From Candidatus Kryptoniota bacterium (GTDB lineage: Bacteria; Bacteroidota; Ignavibacteria; Kryptoniales; Kryptoniaceae): a stretch of DNA of 63,480 bases. Below are positions 1-9,112 of this stretch, one piece after another (position 1 is the first letter of the stretch; every line of letters begins with the position of its first letter). Under the pieces are notes generated by a model. It did no database searches. It was given only the letters and a program-made list of their open reading frames with translations, and was not told the DNA's origin. The DNA lies in assembly GCA_938074445.1 (NCBI GenBank), contig CALJEK010000034.1, positions 1 to 63,480 of the forward strand, in the 5' to 3' direction. Made by a program: the position numbers and the translations under genes.

Positions 1-95
1 ATCTTTTTCTTTGCCTCGGCAAGGCTATCAGCGGAGACAATCCCCTGAACAGGTCGCCCCGTTAGCGTCACTCCCTCAAAGCGATAATCAGGCAA
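1..95 (-). CDS. Type II secretion/type IV pilus inner-membrane protein F (GspF/PilC), N-terminal fragment
   Basis: The gene is cut by the window edge; only about 31 residues are present, read on the minus strand from a TTG start at 95-93. They read PDYRFEGVTLTGRPVQGIV followed by SADSLAEAKKK, the usual GspF/PilC opening: aromatic residues, then a Gly-containing turn and an A-x-S/D-x-x-E-A helix. A strong ribosome binding site (aggaggtga on the minus strand, 110-102) lies 6 nt before the TTG and decides the start. GspF/PilC is the polytopic inner-membrane platform that works with the assembly ATPase. It lies downstream of a pilin-like gene on the same strand, which fits a pilus or pseudopilus locus. 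Recognition rests on a short fragment, so confidence is moderate. Confidence 0.6.
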   Translation of the reverse strand, partial: MPDYRFEGVTLTGRPVQGIVSADSLAEAKKK

Positions 96-133
96 TTTGA
101 ATCACCTCCTCAAAATAAATTGAAAAACACAAC

Positions 134-154
134 GGGGATGCGTTAAGCATCCCC
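134..154 (-). terminator. Hairpin between pilin gene and gspF (terminator or attenuator)
   Basis: An 8-bp perfect stem (ggggatgc / gcatcccc) with a GTTAA loop lies 11 nt past the pilin stop. On the minus strand it is followed by gttgtgttttt, a weak T-run. It sits between two genes of one apparent operon, so partial termination giving more pilin than platform mRNA is my inference. Confidence 0.65.
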
Positions 155-165
155 ATATTCATTAA

Positions 166-600
166 TTATTGAGGCTGCTGGAAACTGCCACCAGGAAATC
201 CATCAGCTCCTATACTTGGTGCAGTACCGTGTCTAATTATAGACCTATCAGGGGTTACACTGTCTACTGCAGCGACAAACCCAGCGCCAACCTTCTCCTT
301 GCCAAGGGCATGAATGACAACCAAAGTATCACTTACAAATGCAATCCTATAGCTTCCATTAGCATTACCAGTATCAAACGGACTCAGAGTAAAGCCAACA
401 AAGCTATTTCCACCACCACCAAGCTCAACCGGTGTTCTGTAATATCTCTGCGCCTTTGAAGCAAGATTTGCAAGATCACTTGCTATTGCGCTTCTATTGG
501 CGTCAACTGCACTGCTTTTGAACATTGAAATACCAACAGCAATTGCAATTCCAACTATGATGACGCCAAGGACGATGAGTAAAAGTTGCTGTTGACCCAT
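166..600 (-). CDS. Pilin-like secreted protein with very short leader
   Basis: A 144-residue protein beginning MGQQQLLLIVLGVIIVG, with one N-terminal hydrophobic helix (about residues 6-26) followed by a small soluble domain rich in Gly, Ser and Asn. This is the shape of a type IV pilin or pseudopilin. If cleaved by prepilin peptidase after Gly2, the leader is only two residues and position +5 is Leu, not the usual Glu. The C-terminal domain matches no family I can name. A good ribosome binding site (gggaggt) precedes the ATG. The gspF/pilC-like gene downstream supports a role in a pilus or type II-like apparatus. An upstream promoter at 677-707 implies a leader of about 70 nt. Function as a filament subunit is inference. 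Confidence 0.65.
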   Translation of the reverse strand: MGQQQLLLIVLGVIIVGIAIAVGISMFKSSAVDANRSAIASDLANLASKAQRYYRTPVELGGGGNSFVGFTLSPFDTGNANGSYRIAFVSDTLVVIHALGKEKVGAGFVAAVDSVTPDRSIIRHGTAPSIGADGFPGGSFQQPQ

Positions 601-676
601 AGTTAATTACCTCCCAAATTTAATTTTAGTTTTGATTTTGTTTGGACAAAATGTTTAATAAAGAACCGTTCTAACC

Positions 677-707
677 CAAAGATAACTTTATATTTTGTAA
701 AAGTCAA
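677..707 (-). promoter_or_regulatory. Predicted promoter of the pilin-like gene
   Basis: On the minus strand TTG (707-705, within TTGACT) is separated by exactly 20 nt from TATCTTTG (684-677), a perfect TAnnTTTG. The predicted start of transcription is near 670. No credible gene is seen elsewhere in 601-866. A small hairpin (635-641 pairing with 646-652) lies in the predicted leader. Confidence 0.6.
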
Positions 708-866
708 GTTTCTTCGCTCACACTTGCACATAAAGCAAAAATTTTCGTGCCACAAATCACAACTCAAAAATTGATTAAAAATCAAAGACAAATACCAATT
801 ACAAATTTACCTTTTTACACGTGCCGTTGGCATTTTTACAAATACCTGCTGTTACACTTTATTACA

Positions 867-1307
867 CTAAAACGGCTTAAAGACAGCAAGAAAAACGATC
901 ACAACGAACACAACGAGATTTATATACGAATAAACCTTGATTACCTTATTTATACTCGAAAGCTCTTCCGACGAGGTCTTTCCAGTCTCTAAGATATTTT
1001 CCCGTTTTGAAACATATTTTATTCCAACAAAAATTCCAGACACAACAAACCATAGAAACAAAATAAGTTTAACAATTAACCATTTTGGAACGCCACCAAT
1101 TGATATCCAGTTGTAAAGCCCAGTAATTATAGCCAGAACCCCACCATTGCGAGCAAGCTCCGAAAATTTCAGCGATAATCTATGCAAACCGAGATTGTTA
1201 CCTTTCCTCAATGCTGATTCAACTATTGGAAAGCCGAAAGCGGAAACTGCTATAAGCATACCTGATAAAATGTGAAGGAAGAAGGAAATTTTTTGAAGAA
1301 GATACAT
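867..1307 (-). CDS. Small integral membrane protein, possibly DUF2269-like
   Basis: A 146-residue protein with four predicted membrane helices, at about residues 8-28, 53-70, 77-97 and 126-144. The layout (a His in helix 1, a conserved-looking Gly/Ala-rich second helix, a basic stretch before the last helix) resembles DUF2269/CopD-like membrane proteins, but I see no catalytic motif and this is a weak resemblance. It is the last gene of the seven-gene minus-strand run that begins at 8975, 20 nt after the TPR gene. Function unknown. Confidence 0.6.
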   Translation of the reverse strand: MYLLQKISFFLHILSGMLIAVSAFGFPIVESALRKGNNLGLHRLSLKFSELARNGGVLAIITGLYNWISIGGVPKWLIVKLILFLWFVVSGIFVGIKYVSKRENILETGKTSSEELSSINKVIKVYSYINLVVFVVIVFLAVFKPF

Positions 1308-1327
1308 ATTGAACCAACAATGTGTTT

Positions 1328-2026
1328 TTACTCCGTCACCTCTTTCAAAGATGCGATGTAAATTTCGACATCACGAATCTTTGCGAAATTTGGATAATCT
1401 TTTTTTATTCTCTCGTATAATCTGAGCGCCCTTTCTCTTTCGCCAGCGAGTTTATAATTTCTCGCAGCATTGTAAAGGTACTCTGGAACGAGTATATTTT
1501 CTCTAAATCTCTGTGCTGCTTTTTCGAAGTACTCCCCCGCTTCCTTGTATTTTCCTCTCATCTCATAGACAGATGCTATCCCTGCAAGGGAAGCAGAGAA
1601 AAGGAGTTTATCATTACCATCATATTTTTTGAAATACTTTAAAGCGTTATCATAATCACCAAGCATAAAGTAAGCACTTGCAAGATAATAAGTTGCTATT
1701 TCTCCTGCGTTCGTTCCTCCGTAATTTTCAACGATGTATTTTAAACCCTGTATATTTCTCTGCGGAATACCATCAACCGCGGTTTTGTAATCACCATTGT
1801 CATAATAACTTATGATTTTAGAAAAAAGTGCTTCTGCCCTCTCATTTTCAGCCTTAACATTATTTCTGTAAATAATGACCCCAGCAACTATAATGATTAT
1901 ACCCGTTAAAATATAGCCTAAAATTTTTCTGTTTTTCTCAACGAACTCACGGGCTTTATAATATGTCACCACGAGTTTATCCTCTTTCAGCTCCTGCTTT
2001 TTTATTTTCTTTCGTGGCTTTAACAT
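1328..2026 (-). CDS. Membrane-anchored TPR protein (YfgM/TPR_21-like)
   Basis: A 232-residue protein with a basic N-terminal cytoplasmic stretch, one membrane helix at about residues 36-54 (GYILTGIIIIVAGVIIY) and then tetratricopeptide-like helices to the C-terminus (repeats around 95-130, 140-170 and 178-215, with A-x-Y-x-L-A and Y-x-x-A signatures). This single-pass topology with periplasmic TPRs is that of the YfgM family, which assists SecYEG and BamB-linked envelope protein folding in enterobacteria. The family assignment is by architecture only. It lies 70 nt after the comB-like gene on the same strand. Confidence 0.7.
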   Translation of the reverse strand: MLKPRKKIKKQELKEDKLVVTYYKAREFVEKNRKILGYILTGIIIIVAGVIIYRNNVKAENERAEALFSKIISYYDNGDYKTAVDGIPQRNIQGLKYIVENYGGTNAGEIATYYLASAYFMLGDYDNALKYFKKYDGNDKLLFSASLAGIASVYEMRGKYKEAGEYFEKAAQRFRENILVPEYLYNAARNYKLAGERERALRLYERIKKDYPNFAKIRDVEIYIASLKEVTE

Positions 2027-2096
2027 GATGAAATGTTTTTGTGTTTTTGTAAATTTTACTCAAATATGCAAAATTTTGAAGGATTAACCAAATTTT

Positions 2097-2828
2097 TCAC
2101 AGGGCTTTTATTACACCATCAGAATAAACCGGCAAAATTGGAATTGAATCCACAGATGAAGCAACTTTTAAATCCTCTTCAAAACCAAGGCTAATTAAAA
2201 ATTTGCCATGTTCACTTTCTTTCAACATCTTCAACAAGTCTTTTCTGTATGACTTATAGAGTTTTAAAGCAGCAACCGCCGAATCGCTTAAGTTAACACT
2301 CTTTTTGGATTTACCTTTTGTGAGCAAGAAAGTAATCATCCCACCACATACCGCATCCTCAATGCAAAAACGGTTCAACTTACCCGAACAGAGGATCAAA
2401 ATATCATTACTGTCCTTTTCGTTGACAAACCTTACAGCCTCAGATATGTTCACAAATCCAACTACCAATGAATATTTGGCATATTTTGTTTTTGTTATCG
2501 CAATTGAACCATTCGTGCTTGCATAAATTAAAGTTTTCCCTTTAACCTTTTCCTCGGTGTATTCAAACGGTGAGTTACCAAGATGAAAGCCATCGATTAT
2601 TTCTCCACCTCTTTCCCCACACAAAAGAAATGCGCCTTCCTCAAGCGTCGAAGCATATTTAACTGCACTTTCAACAGATGCCACTGGAATTATAACCCTT
2701 GCCCCATTTTTTAATGCGGTTGCAATTGTTGTAGAAGCCCTTAAAACATCAACTATCAAAACCGTTTTATTTTGCAAGCTTATTTCATCTTGAACTTGCA
2801 AGGGTGTAAAAAATATATCAATATTCAT
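2097..2828 (-). CDS. comB: 2-phosphosulfolactate phosphatase family protein (ComB-like)
   Basis: A 243-residue protein of the ComB family, which hydrolyses 2-phosphosulfolactate to sulfolactate in coenzyme M biosynthesis. Family signatures visible are V-D-V-L-R-A-S-T-T near residue 28, C-G-E-R-G-G near 70, G-N-S-P near 83, STNGS near 102 and C-I-E-D-A-V-C-G-G near 154. I chose the ATG at 2828, giving MNIDIFFTP, because an upstream in-frame start at 2870 would add a non-conserved stretch overlapping gcvT. Many bacteria without coenzyme M carry this family, so the true substrate here is uncertain. It follows gcvT by 19 nt. Confidence 0.85.
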   Translation of the reverse strand: MNIDIFFTPLQVQDEISLQNKTVLIVDVLRASTTIATALKNGARVIIPVASVESAVKYASTLEEGAFLLCGERGGEIIDGFHLGNSPFEYTEEKVKGKTLIYASTNGSIAITKTKYAKYSLVVGFVNISEAVRFVNEKDSNDILILCSGKLNRFCIEDAVCGGMITFLLTKGKSKKSVNLSDSAVAALKLYKSYRKDLLKMLKESEHGKFLISLGFEEDLKVASSVDSIPILPVYSDGVIKAL

Positions 2829-2847
2829 CTTCAACCCAAATTTTATT

Positions 2848-3939
2848 TTACCTCGCCCTGTTTGGGACAAATGGAAGGTTTACAATCACAGCTGTTAACT
2901 CTTTCCCGCGAGCATTGATCGATATCCTCTCGCCTGGGTTCGAAAATTTAATATCAACATATCCCATCCCTATCCCCTTTTCAAGAATTGGTGAGAAAGT
3001 CCCGCTCGTAACATAACCAATTTTATTGCCGTCCTTAAAGATCTCATATCCATGTCTTGGCGGAATTTTATCATCAACTATATAACCAACAAGTTTTCTC
3101 TTAAGCCCTTCATTTTTAACTCGAAGCAAACTATCTCGACCGATGAAATAACCCTTATCTAATTTTACAATCCAATCAAGTCCAGCTTCAAATGGATTCG
3201 TACTTTGGTCGATGTCATTCCCATAAAGCATATAACCCATCTCAGTTCTAAGTGTATCCCGTGCCCCAAGTCCAGCAGGTCCTATATTAAACTCTTTACC
3301 CGCTTCCATCACTGCATTCCATACCTTTTTGCAAAGTTGTGGGTCAGCTTCAAAATAAAGCTCAAATCCAAGCTCACCCGTATATCCAGTCCTTGAAATT
3401 ATCATATCAACGTCCGCAAGTTTCCCTTTAACAAAATGGTAATACTTAATCTGACTTAAATCGACATCTGTTAATTTCTGCAAAGTTAAAAGAGACTTCG
3501 GACCTTGAACAGCAAGCAAAGCAATTTCATCACTTATGTTTTCAAGATTAACATCACCATCAAGATGTTTCTTCATCCATTCAAAGTCTTTCTCTATGTT
3601 CGCAGCATTTACAACAACCATATATGAATCGCCAAGATTATAAATCAAAAGGTCATCCACTATTCCGCCATCTTCATAACACATTGCTGAATATTGTGCT
3701 CTCCCAGAGGTAAGCTTTGAGACATCATTAACTGTCAATTTCTGAAGAAAATTTAAAGCATCTTTTCCGCTCACTTTAAATTCTCCCATATGAGATACAT
3801 CGAAAACGCCGACGGATTCGCGCACTCGCTTATGTTCGGCTATTATGCCGTCATATTGAATTGGCATCTCATAGCCTGCAAAAGGTGCTATTTTTGCGCC
3901 AAGTTCTAAATGAACTTCGTAAAATGGGGTGCGTTTCAT
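2848..3939 (-). CDS. gcvT: Aminomethyltransferase, glycine cleavage T protein
   Basis: A full-length 363-residue GcvT. It transfers the aminomethyl carbon from lipoylated H protein to tetrahydrofolate, releasing ammonia and methylene-THF. The N-terminus has GAKIAPFAGYEMPIQYDG and H-x-x-V-R-E-x-V-G-V-F-D-V-S-H-M-G-E; later come the folate-binding segment SRTGYTGELGFELY (about residue 182), the G-A-R-D-T-L-R-T-E motif (about 230) and the C-terminal barrel with VGYI and YVTSG-x-x-S-P. The other glycine cleavage genes are not in this window. It sits between the aldolase gene (18 nt upstream) and the ComB-like gene, in the run of genes headed by the radical SAM gene. Confidence 0.95.
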   Translation of the reverse strand: MKRTPFYEVHLELGAKIAPFAGYEMPIQYDGIIAEHKRVRESVGVFDVSHMGEFKVSGKDALNFLQKLTVNDVSKLTSGRAQYSAMCYEDGGIVDDLLIYNLGDSYMVVVNAANIEKDFEWMKKHLDGDVNLENISDEIALLAVQGPKSLLTLQKLTDVDLSQIKYYHFVKGKLADVDMIISRTGYTGELGFELYFEADPQLCKKVWNAVMEAGKEFNIGPAGLGARDTLRTEMGYMLYGNDIDQSTNPFEAGLDWIVKLDKGYFIGRDSLLRVKNEGLKRKLVGYIVDDKIPPRHGYEIFKDGNKIGYVTSGTFSPILEKGIGMGYVDIKFSNPGERISINARGKELTAVIVNLPFVPNRAR

Positions 3940-3957
3940 AAATTTGCTCTCCTCATT

Positions 3958-4632
3958 TTATTTAACTTTTTCAAATTTTTTCTCAAGCTCTGTTTGCGCT
4001 TTTCTCCAGTCTTCAAGAAATCTCTCAAGCCCAATATCGGTAAGCGGGTGCTTTATCATCTGCTCAAGAACTTTAAACGGAACAGTGACAACATCCGCAC
4101 CTATCAAACCAGCCTCAACGACATGCATCGGATGCCTCACACTTGCAACAAGGACCTTCGTCTCAAAGTTATAATTCTTGTAAATTTGAACGATTTGTCT
4201 AACAAGATTCATCCCATCGCTTGATATATCATCAAGGCGACCAATAAATGGGCTTATGTAGTAAGCCCCAGCTTTTGCAGCAAGGATTGCTTGGGAAGGT
4301 GAGAAGCAAAGTGTGACATTTGTCCTTATCCCCTCTGATTTTAAAAATTTAACAGCTTTTAAACCATCCCTTATCAATGGAATTTTGATAACAATGTTAT
4401 CAGCAAGCTTTGCCAAATCTCTTGCTTCTTTGACCATACCTTCAAAGTCAGTTGATATAACTTCAGCGCTAACATCACCGTCAACGATAGAGCATATCTC
4501 TTGAATAAGCTCTTTAAAATCTCTTCTTTCCTTTGCAACCAAGCTTGGATTCGTTGTGACGCCATCAAGTATCCCCCAGCTCACGGCTTCCCTTATTTCC
4601 TCTAAATTTGCCGTATCAAGAAAGATTTTCAT
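3958..4632 (-). CDS. fsa: Transaldolase / fructose-6-phosphate aldolase family protein
   Basis: A 224-residue short transaldolase (TalC/FSA subfamily). It starts [13 protein letters not shown], continues [13 protein letters not shown], and has the Schiff-base lysine in NIVIKIPLI (about residue 87), [15 protein letters not shown] and ASVRHPMHV. Such enzymes transfer dihydroxyacetone units in the pentose phosphate pathway or act as reversible fructose-6-phosphate aldolases; the two activities cannot be told apart with certainty from sequence. The start lies 1 nt after the RNase G stop codon, so the two are probably translationally coupled. Confidence 0.9.
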   Translation of the reverse strand: MKIFLDTANLEEIREAVSWGILDGVTTNPSLVAKERRDFKELIQEICSIVDGDVSAEVISTDFEGMVKEARDLAKLADNIVIKIPLIRDGLKAVKFLKSEGIRTNVTLCFSPSQAILAAKAGAYYISPFIGRLDDISSDGMNLVRQIVQIYKNYNFETKVLVASVRHPMHVVEAGLIGADVVTVPFKVLEQMIKHPLTDIGLERFLEDWRKAQTELEKKFEKVK

Positions 4633-4633
4633 T

Positions 4634-6310
4634 TTAAAGTTCCTCTTTTTTATTTTGATTTTCCTTTTGCATAATTATATGCCCAACGCTTGGCTCTGAA
4701 AATTCTTTCCCAGTTTTAGCAGAGATAACTTTAAATTCCTCCACCGAAAGAGTTGGATCAGGTTCAATCTTGATCCAAACAAAGTATTTGACCATAAGTT
4801 TTAAAATCTTAAACTTGCCCTTTAGGCTCGACTTTACATAGTTTGCAACTGTCGGATGTAATTTTAAAATAACCTTTCTTTCGTTTGAAATTGCCCTGAA
4901 CTTAGCAAACCATCTTTCTATTCTCCTAAAGATCAAATTTCTAAGAAAAATTGTTCCAGTCCCTGCACAAGTTGGGCACGGCTCACTAAATTTTTCAAAC
5001 ACGCTCGGTCTCACCCTTTGCCTTGTAATTTGAACCAGCCCAAATTCAGTCATCGGTAAAACGGTAACCTTAGCCCTATCTTTTTTGAACTCCTTGCGAA
5101 GTTCATCAAATAAACGCTTTTTACTTTTTTCATCTTCCATATCAATGAAATCAACAACAATCAATCCACCTATGTCCCTCAATCTCAATTGCCTCACGAT
5201 TTCTTTCGCAGCGTCAAGATTAATTCTCAACGAAACTTGTTCCTGATTTTGCCTCGGAGCGTATCTGCCTGTATTCACGTCGATAACTGTCATCGCCTCC
5301 GTTTGCTCAATCAAGATATAAGCTCCACCTCTAAGGTAAACTTTCCGCCCAAGTGAATTTTCAATTTCTCTATTTATCCCATACTTTTCAAAAATATCTT
5401 CCGTTTCATCAAGTTCAATTTTGTCGACTATGTCAGGTGCTGCCCATCTTGCGTATGCGATAATTTCGCGAAAGAGAGACTTTGAATCGACAACAACTTT
5501 TTCAACATCTTTGGTCAAAAGATCGCGCATCACGGTTGATGTAATGCTGATATCCTTGTAGAGCAAAGCAGGTGGAGTTTCATTAGGAAGCATTTTTTCT
5601 ATCTTTTCCCATGTTGCTATCAATTGCTCAAGCTCACCCCGCAATGTCTTGGTATCCTTTCCTTCAGCTGCAGTTCTAACTATGACGCCGTATCCATTGG
5701 GAAGAAGAGCTTTGATTATATTTCTTAATCTTCTTCTCTCCTTTTGATTTAAAATCTTTCTCGATATCCCAATTTTATTCTCCATAAACGGCATTAAAAC
5801 AAGAAATCGACCCGGCAAAGTTATTCGCGTTGTAACTCGCGCCCCTTTTCTACCAAGCGGTTCCTTTATTACTTGAACAAGAATTGCTTGTCCTTTTTTA
5901 AGAAGGTGAGATTTACTTGGCGCGTATGTTTCCGCAGTTTTCGAGCGTTGGGTCGTTGAAACCGGTTGTAACAACTTTAATTCTCCTTCATCAACTGATT
6001 CCTTCACTGTCTCAGCGCCAACCTCAGGAACTTCATCAATGCTTGTATCATCCCCGAGAAGGTCTGCATATTCTTCAATTGACGTCTTATCGATATCAGC
6101 AAAATGAAGAAACGCATCTTGCTTATGCCCGATATTTATAAACGCTGCCTTTATCCCAGGCAAAACCCTCGCAACTTTGCCAAGATAAATATCCCCGACC
6201 ATTCTTTCTTGCTCTGGATTCTCAAAGAACATCTCCGCAAGTTGACCATCTTCAAGAACTGCTATACGCGTTTCTTTCTTTTTCGTGCTGATATAAATTT
6301 CCTTCCTCAT
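4634..6310 (-). CDS. rng: Ribonuclease G/E family endoribonuclease
   Basis: A 558-residue RNase E/G catalytic protein: N-terminal S1-like domain (about 35-175), DNase I-like catalytic domain with VIDVNTGR and VVDFIDMED carrying the two metal-binding aspartates, and the zinc-link C-P-T-C-x-G-T-G near residue 450. It processes rRNA precursors and degrades mRNA. There is no long C-terminal scaffold, so it resembles RNase G more than RNase E. Between the first strands of the S1 domain and its last part there is an acidic, low-complexity insertion of about 65 residues (about 75-140). Its start overlaps the end of the radical SAM gene by 59 nt out of frame. A radical SAM TIGR03960/TIGR03936 gene beside rng is a familiar arrangement. 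Confidence 0.95.
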   Translation of the reverse strand: MRKEIYISTKKKETRIAVLEDGQLAEMFFENPEQERMVGDIYLGKVARVLPGIKAAFINIGHKQDAFLHFADIDKTSIEEYADLLGDDTSIDEVPEVGAETVKESVDEGELKLLQPVSTTQRSKTAETYAPSKSHLLKKGQAILVQVIKEPLGRKGARVTTRITLPGRFLVLMPFMENKIGISRKILNQKERRRLRNIIKALLPNGYGVIVRTAAEGKDTKTLRGELEQLIATWEKIEKMLPNETPPALLYKDISITSTVMRDLLTKDVEKVVVDSKSLFREIIAYARWAAPDIVDKIELDETEDIFEKYGINREIENSLGRKVYLRGGAYILIEQTEAMTVIDVNTGRYAPRQNQEQVSLRINLDAAKEIVRQLRLRDIGGLIVVDFIDMEDEKSKKRLFDELRKEFKKDRAKVTVLPMTEFGLVQITRQRVRPSVFEKFSEPCPTCAGTGTIFLRNLIFRRIERWFAKFRAISNERKVILKLHPTVANYVKSSLKGKFKILKLMVKYFVWIKIEPDPTLSVEEFKVISAKTGKEFSEPSVGHIIMQKENQNKKEEL

Positions 6311-8975
6311 AACAAAAAACCCCTATTTTGTTTTCTCCAACATTATCTTCGATTGGGTCAATAATCACACCATTTTCCCAAATAAATTGACCCGTTCTTT
6401 CAACTCTTAATTCTTTGATTTCATTTTCATTTAAACCCAAAATAACTTTGAGAATTGAATCAACTCTCGGCATAACACCGTTTTCATCTCGAACGATTTG
6501 CAATTTAAAACCATCATCTTCAACATAAACCCCAGCGATATACTTGCGAACATTGATAGTTTTTACCTTCCCGTCTTGAGAAATTTTATAGATTAAAACT
6601 TCGTCCTTAGAAAGTAAAGAGTCAATCTGAGTTCGAAGGTTTTCAGCTACGTAATAAACTTTGTATTCAAAAAGATTGATTTGTTTATCAAGCGATTTTT
6701 TTTGTTTGGGTATCGCTTTTATATTGATAATGCGCATCCCATTAGGTAGATTAGAGGCAAGTCGTTCTTTAATCTCGCTTGGGTCAAGAAATTCTTCAAG
6801 CTCGAAATCAAGAAATTCACATAAACTTGAATATCCAATTGGAAGCGGTGCTGAAAATGAAAATTTTGGATGCGGATGAAACCCTTGAGTGTATGCAACT
6901 TTTAAATTAGCTTTTCTAAAGATACGGTCGAAAAGACGGATCAAATCAAGGTGCGAAATATATCTTAAATCCCCTTCCTTCGTATATTTCATCCTGTAGA
7001 CAAAAGTTTGAACTTTAACATTCTTCTTATGATGTTCTTTATCAACCCAAACGGCTTCCTCACCGATATTTAACACTTCGCCACCTTGTGCGCTCTTCAC
7101 ATCCTTGTCAATTTGTTCCCTTATTAACATTTTTATCGTTTTAAAATCGCAAGCCCCACAGGCATGGCATATATTTTCAGGTCTGCAATCAGATATCATC
7201 GCCTCTTGATAAGCTTTTTGTCTGTCCCTCCATAAAAACTTTTTCAAGACACCCATAAAAATATGATCCCATGGAAAAACCTCATCTTTACCATACTCGC
7301 GAATATAATCTTCAATTTTCAAACCATTTTCGCTCAAGGCTTCAACCCACAGATCAAAGTTCATTTTGTCAGTCCATGCGTCAAACTTTGCACCTTTCTT
7401 CCATGCTAAATAAATTACGTTGGACATTCTTCTATCACCCCGCCCGAGAATAGTCTCAAGCGTTGTCACCCTTGGATCTCTGATGTCAAGTTTTATATTC
7501 CTGTACCTATTTTTTGACTTTAGATATCTTGTTTTATCAAGGAGTTCTTCAATTGAATTTTGCCTCTCCCATTGAAATGGAGTATGTGCCTTGGGTGAGA
7601 ATGGCGAAACGGAAACATGAACCTCCATATTATAGATTCTTTTCCTTTGAGCAATCTTCACAACATTTTCAGAAATTCTTAAGATTCCATCAAGGTCTTC
7701 ATAAGTTTCCGTTGGAAGTCCCATCATAAAATAAAGTTTCACAAGACGCCAGCCATAGTCAATAGCTATTTCAATGGCACGATAAAAATCCTCTTCAGAG
7801 CTTTGTTTATTTATCACCCTACGTAATCTTTCAGTTCCAGCCTCAGGAGCAAATGTAAGACCACTTGAGCCACCTTCGCGAGAAAATTTCGCGATTCCTC
7901 TTGTATATGTTTGTGGGCGAAGCGATGGAAAACTTGGCGAAACTTTTTTATCGGCAATAAGTTCATAATTTCTGCTCATAAGCTCGGGCAATAGAGAATA
8001 ATCCGATGTTGAAAGGGAAATAAGGGACATCGCCTCATAGCCAGTATTTTCAATCACAGTTTTCGCTTCGTTGATCAAATCATCAACCGATCTTTCTCGC
8101 ACAGGTCTATAAATCATCCCCGCGTTACAAAATCTACAACCTTGTGTACATCCTCTCATTATCTCAAGTTGAAATCTATCGTGAACAATTTCAACTAAGG
8201 GAACCACTGGCTTATCAGGGTAATATTCACGCTTCAACTCTGGAAGAACGCTTCGCTTAATTGGGAGAGGAAGGTCATCAAAAAGTTTTTTCATCCCTTT
8301 CAATTTCCCCTCTTCATAAACTGGCTCATAAAATTGAGGAACATAGACGCCTTGTAAAGTCCTCGCAGATTCTAATAAAATTTCTTCTCTTTTTTTCCCT
8401 TCTTTCTTCATCCTGCGAACGATTTCAAGAAACGCTGGTAAGAGCTCTTCCCCATCTCCGAGCAAAAAAGCATCTATAAAGGCAGACATCGGCTCTGGGT
8501 TACAAGCGACCGGACCGCCAGCAATAACTATTGGGTCTTCTTCAGATCTATCTTTTGAAAAGATTGGGATTCCACCAAGTTCAAGCATATTCAAAATGTT
8601 TGTATAATGAAGTTCGTATTGTAAAGTAAAACCAACGATATCAAAAAATTTTAGAGGTCTTTTGGTTTCAAGCGAATATAAAGGGATTTTCTCTCTTCGC
8701 ATTATCTCCTCGGCATCCACCCAAGGAGCGTAAACTCGTTCAGCGCTTGCCCAAGGTATTTTATTTACAACGTTGTACAGAATTTTAAACCCAAGGTACG
8801 ACATCCCTATGTCATAAATATCAGGAAAGCAAAGGGCAATTCTAATCTGTGCCTCTGGCTTAATGACGATATTAAACTCATTACCTATGTATCTACCGGG
8901 CTTTTCAACAAATGGTAGTAGTTTGCTTTCAACATCTGATTTAATTTTAAACAATCTATCCTCAAGCTCTGTCAT
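6252..8975 (-). CDS. B12-binding-like radical SAM protein fused to DUF2344 domain (TIGR03960 + TIGR03936)
   Basis: A 907-residue fusion. Residues about 30-220 form a cobalamin-binding-like fold (PDIYDIGMSYLG, GGIPIFSKDR, IAGGPVACNPEP). Residues about 250-560 form the radical SAM barrel with the 4Fe-4S motif C-T-Q-G-C-R-F-C. A Cys cluster around 625-635 (C-x-x-C-G-A-C-D) follows, and the C-terminal DUF2344 domain (about 670-890) has KEGDLRYISHLDL and A-Y-T-Q-G-F-H-P-H-P. The exact reaction is unestablished; genomic association with RNase E/G suggests an RNA- or ribosome-related role, an inference. It heads the run of seven minus-strand genes and has a predicted promoter at 9016-9046. Confidence 0.9.
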   Translation of the reverse strand: MTELEDRLFKIKSDVESKLLPFVEKPGRYIGNEFNIVIKPEAQIRIALCFPDIYDIGMSYLGFKILYNVVNKIPWASAERVYAPWVDAEEIMRREKIPLYSLETKRPLKFFDIVGFTLQYELHYTNILNMLELGGIPIFSKDRSEEDPIVIAGGPVACNPEPMSAFIDAFLLGDGEELLPAFLEIVRRMKKEGKKREEILLESARTLQGVYVPQFYEPVYEEGKLKGMKKLFDDLPLPIKRSVLPELKREYYPDKPVVPLVEIVHDRFQLEIMRGCTQGCRFCNAGMIYRPVRERSVDDLINEAKTVIENTGYEAMSLISLSTSDYSLLPELMSRNYELIADKKVSPSFPSLRPQTYTRGIAKFSREGGSSGLTFAPEAGTERLRRVINKQSSEEDFYRAIEIAIDYGWRLVKLYFMMGLPTETYEDLDGILRISENVVKIAQRKRIYNMEVHVSVSPFSPKAHTPFQWERQNSIEELLDKTRYLKSKNRYRNIKLDIRDPRVTTLETILGRGDRRMSNVIYLAWKKGAKFDAWTDKMNFDLWVEALSENGLKIEDYIREYGKDEVFPWDHIFMGVLKKFLWRDRQKAYQEAMISDCRPENICHACGACDFKTIKMLIREQIDKDVKSAQGGEVLNIGEEAVWVDKEHHKKNVKVQTFVYRMKYTKEGDLRYISHLDLIRLFDRIFRKANLKVAYTQGFHPHPKFSFSAPLPIGYSSLCEFLDFELEEFLDPSEIKERLASNLPNGMRIINIKAIPKQKKSLDKQINLFEYKVYYVAENLRTQIDSLLSKDEVLIYKISQDGKVKTINVRKYIAGVYVEDDGFKLQIVRDENGVMPRVDSILKVILGLNENEIKELRVERTGQFIWENGVIIDPIEDNVGENKIGVFCYEEGNLYQHEKERNAYSSS

Positions 8976-9015
8976 ATTCTTCAGGTTTTTTATTCCTGTT
9001 CCCTTACTTTACATT

Positions 9016-9046
9016 CAAAAATACGAAAAAATCCCAAGTATTGCAA
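9016..9046 (-). promoter_or_regulatory. Predicted promoter of the radical SAM-rng-gcvT gene run
   Basis: Minus strand: TTG (9046-9044), 20-nt spacer, TATTTTTG (9023-9016), a perfect TAnnTTTG. Transcription would start near 9009, giving a leader of about 34 nt to the ATG at 8975. It lies between the divergent radical SAM and murA genes. Confidence 0.6.
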
Positions 9047-9112
9047 AATTTTGTTTTTGGATTTATTTTTCTGAACTTTGAGGCAGAAAGCAAAAAATTA
9101 AAGAAGGTAAAA

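Noticed and set aside
603-791. A 62-codon minus-strand frame upstream of the pilin gene
   Set aside because: Covers the predicted pilin promoter and ribosome binding site, has no recognisable sequence and no upstream ribosome binding site of its own.
3940-3957. Glycine riboswitch for gcvT
   Set aside because: Only 18 nt separate gcvT from the preceding gene, with no room for an aptamer.
9051-9080. A murA promoter of the window type
   Set aside because: TTG and GAACTTTG are 19 nt apart and the second element lacks the leading T; left as a possibility in the murA entry only.
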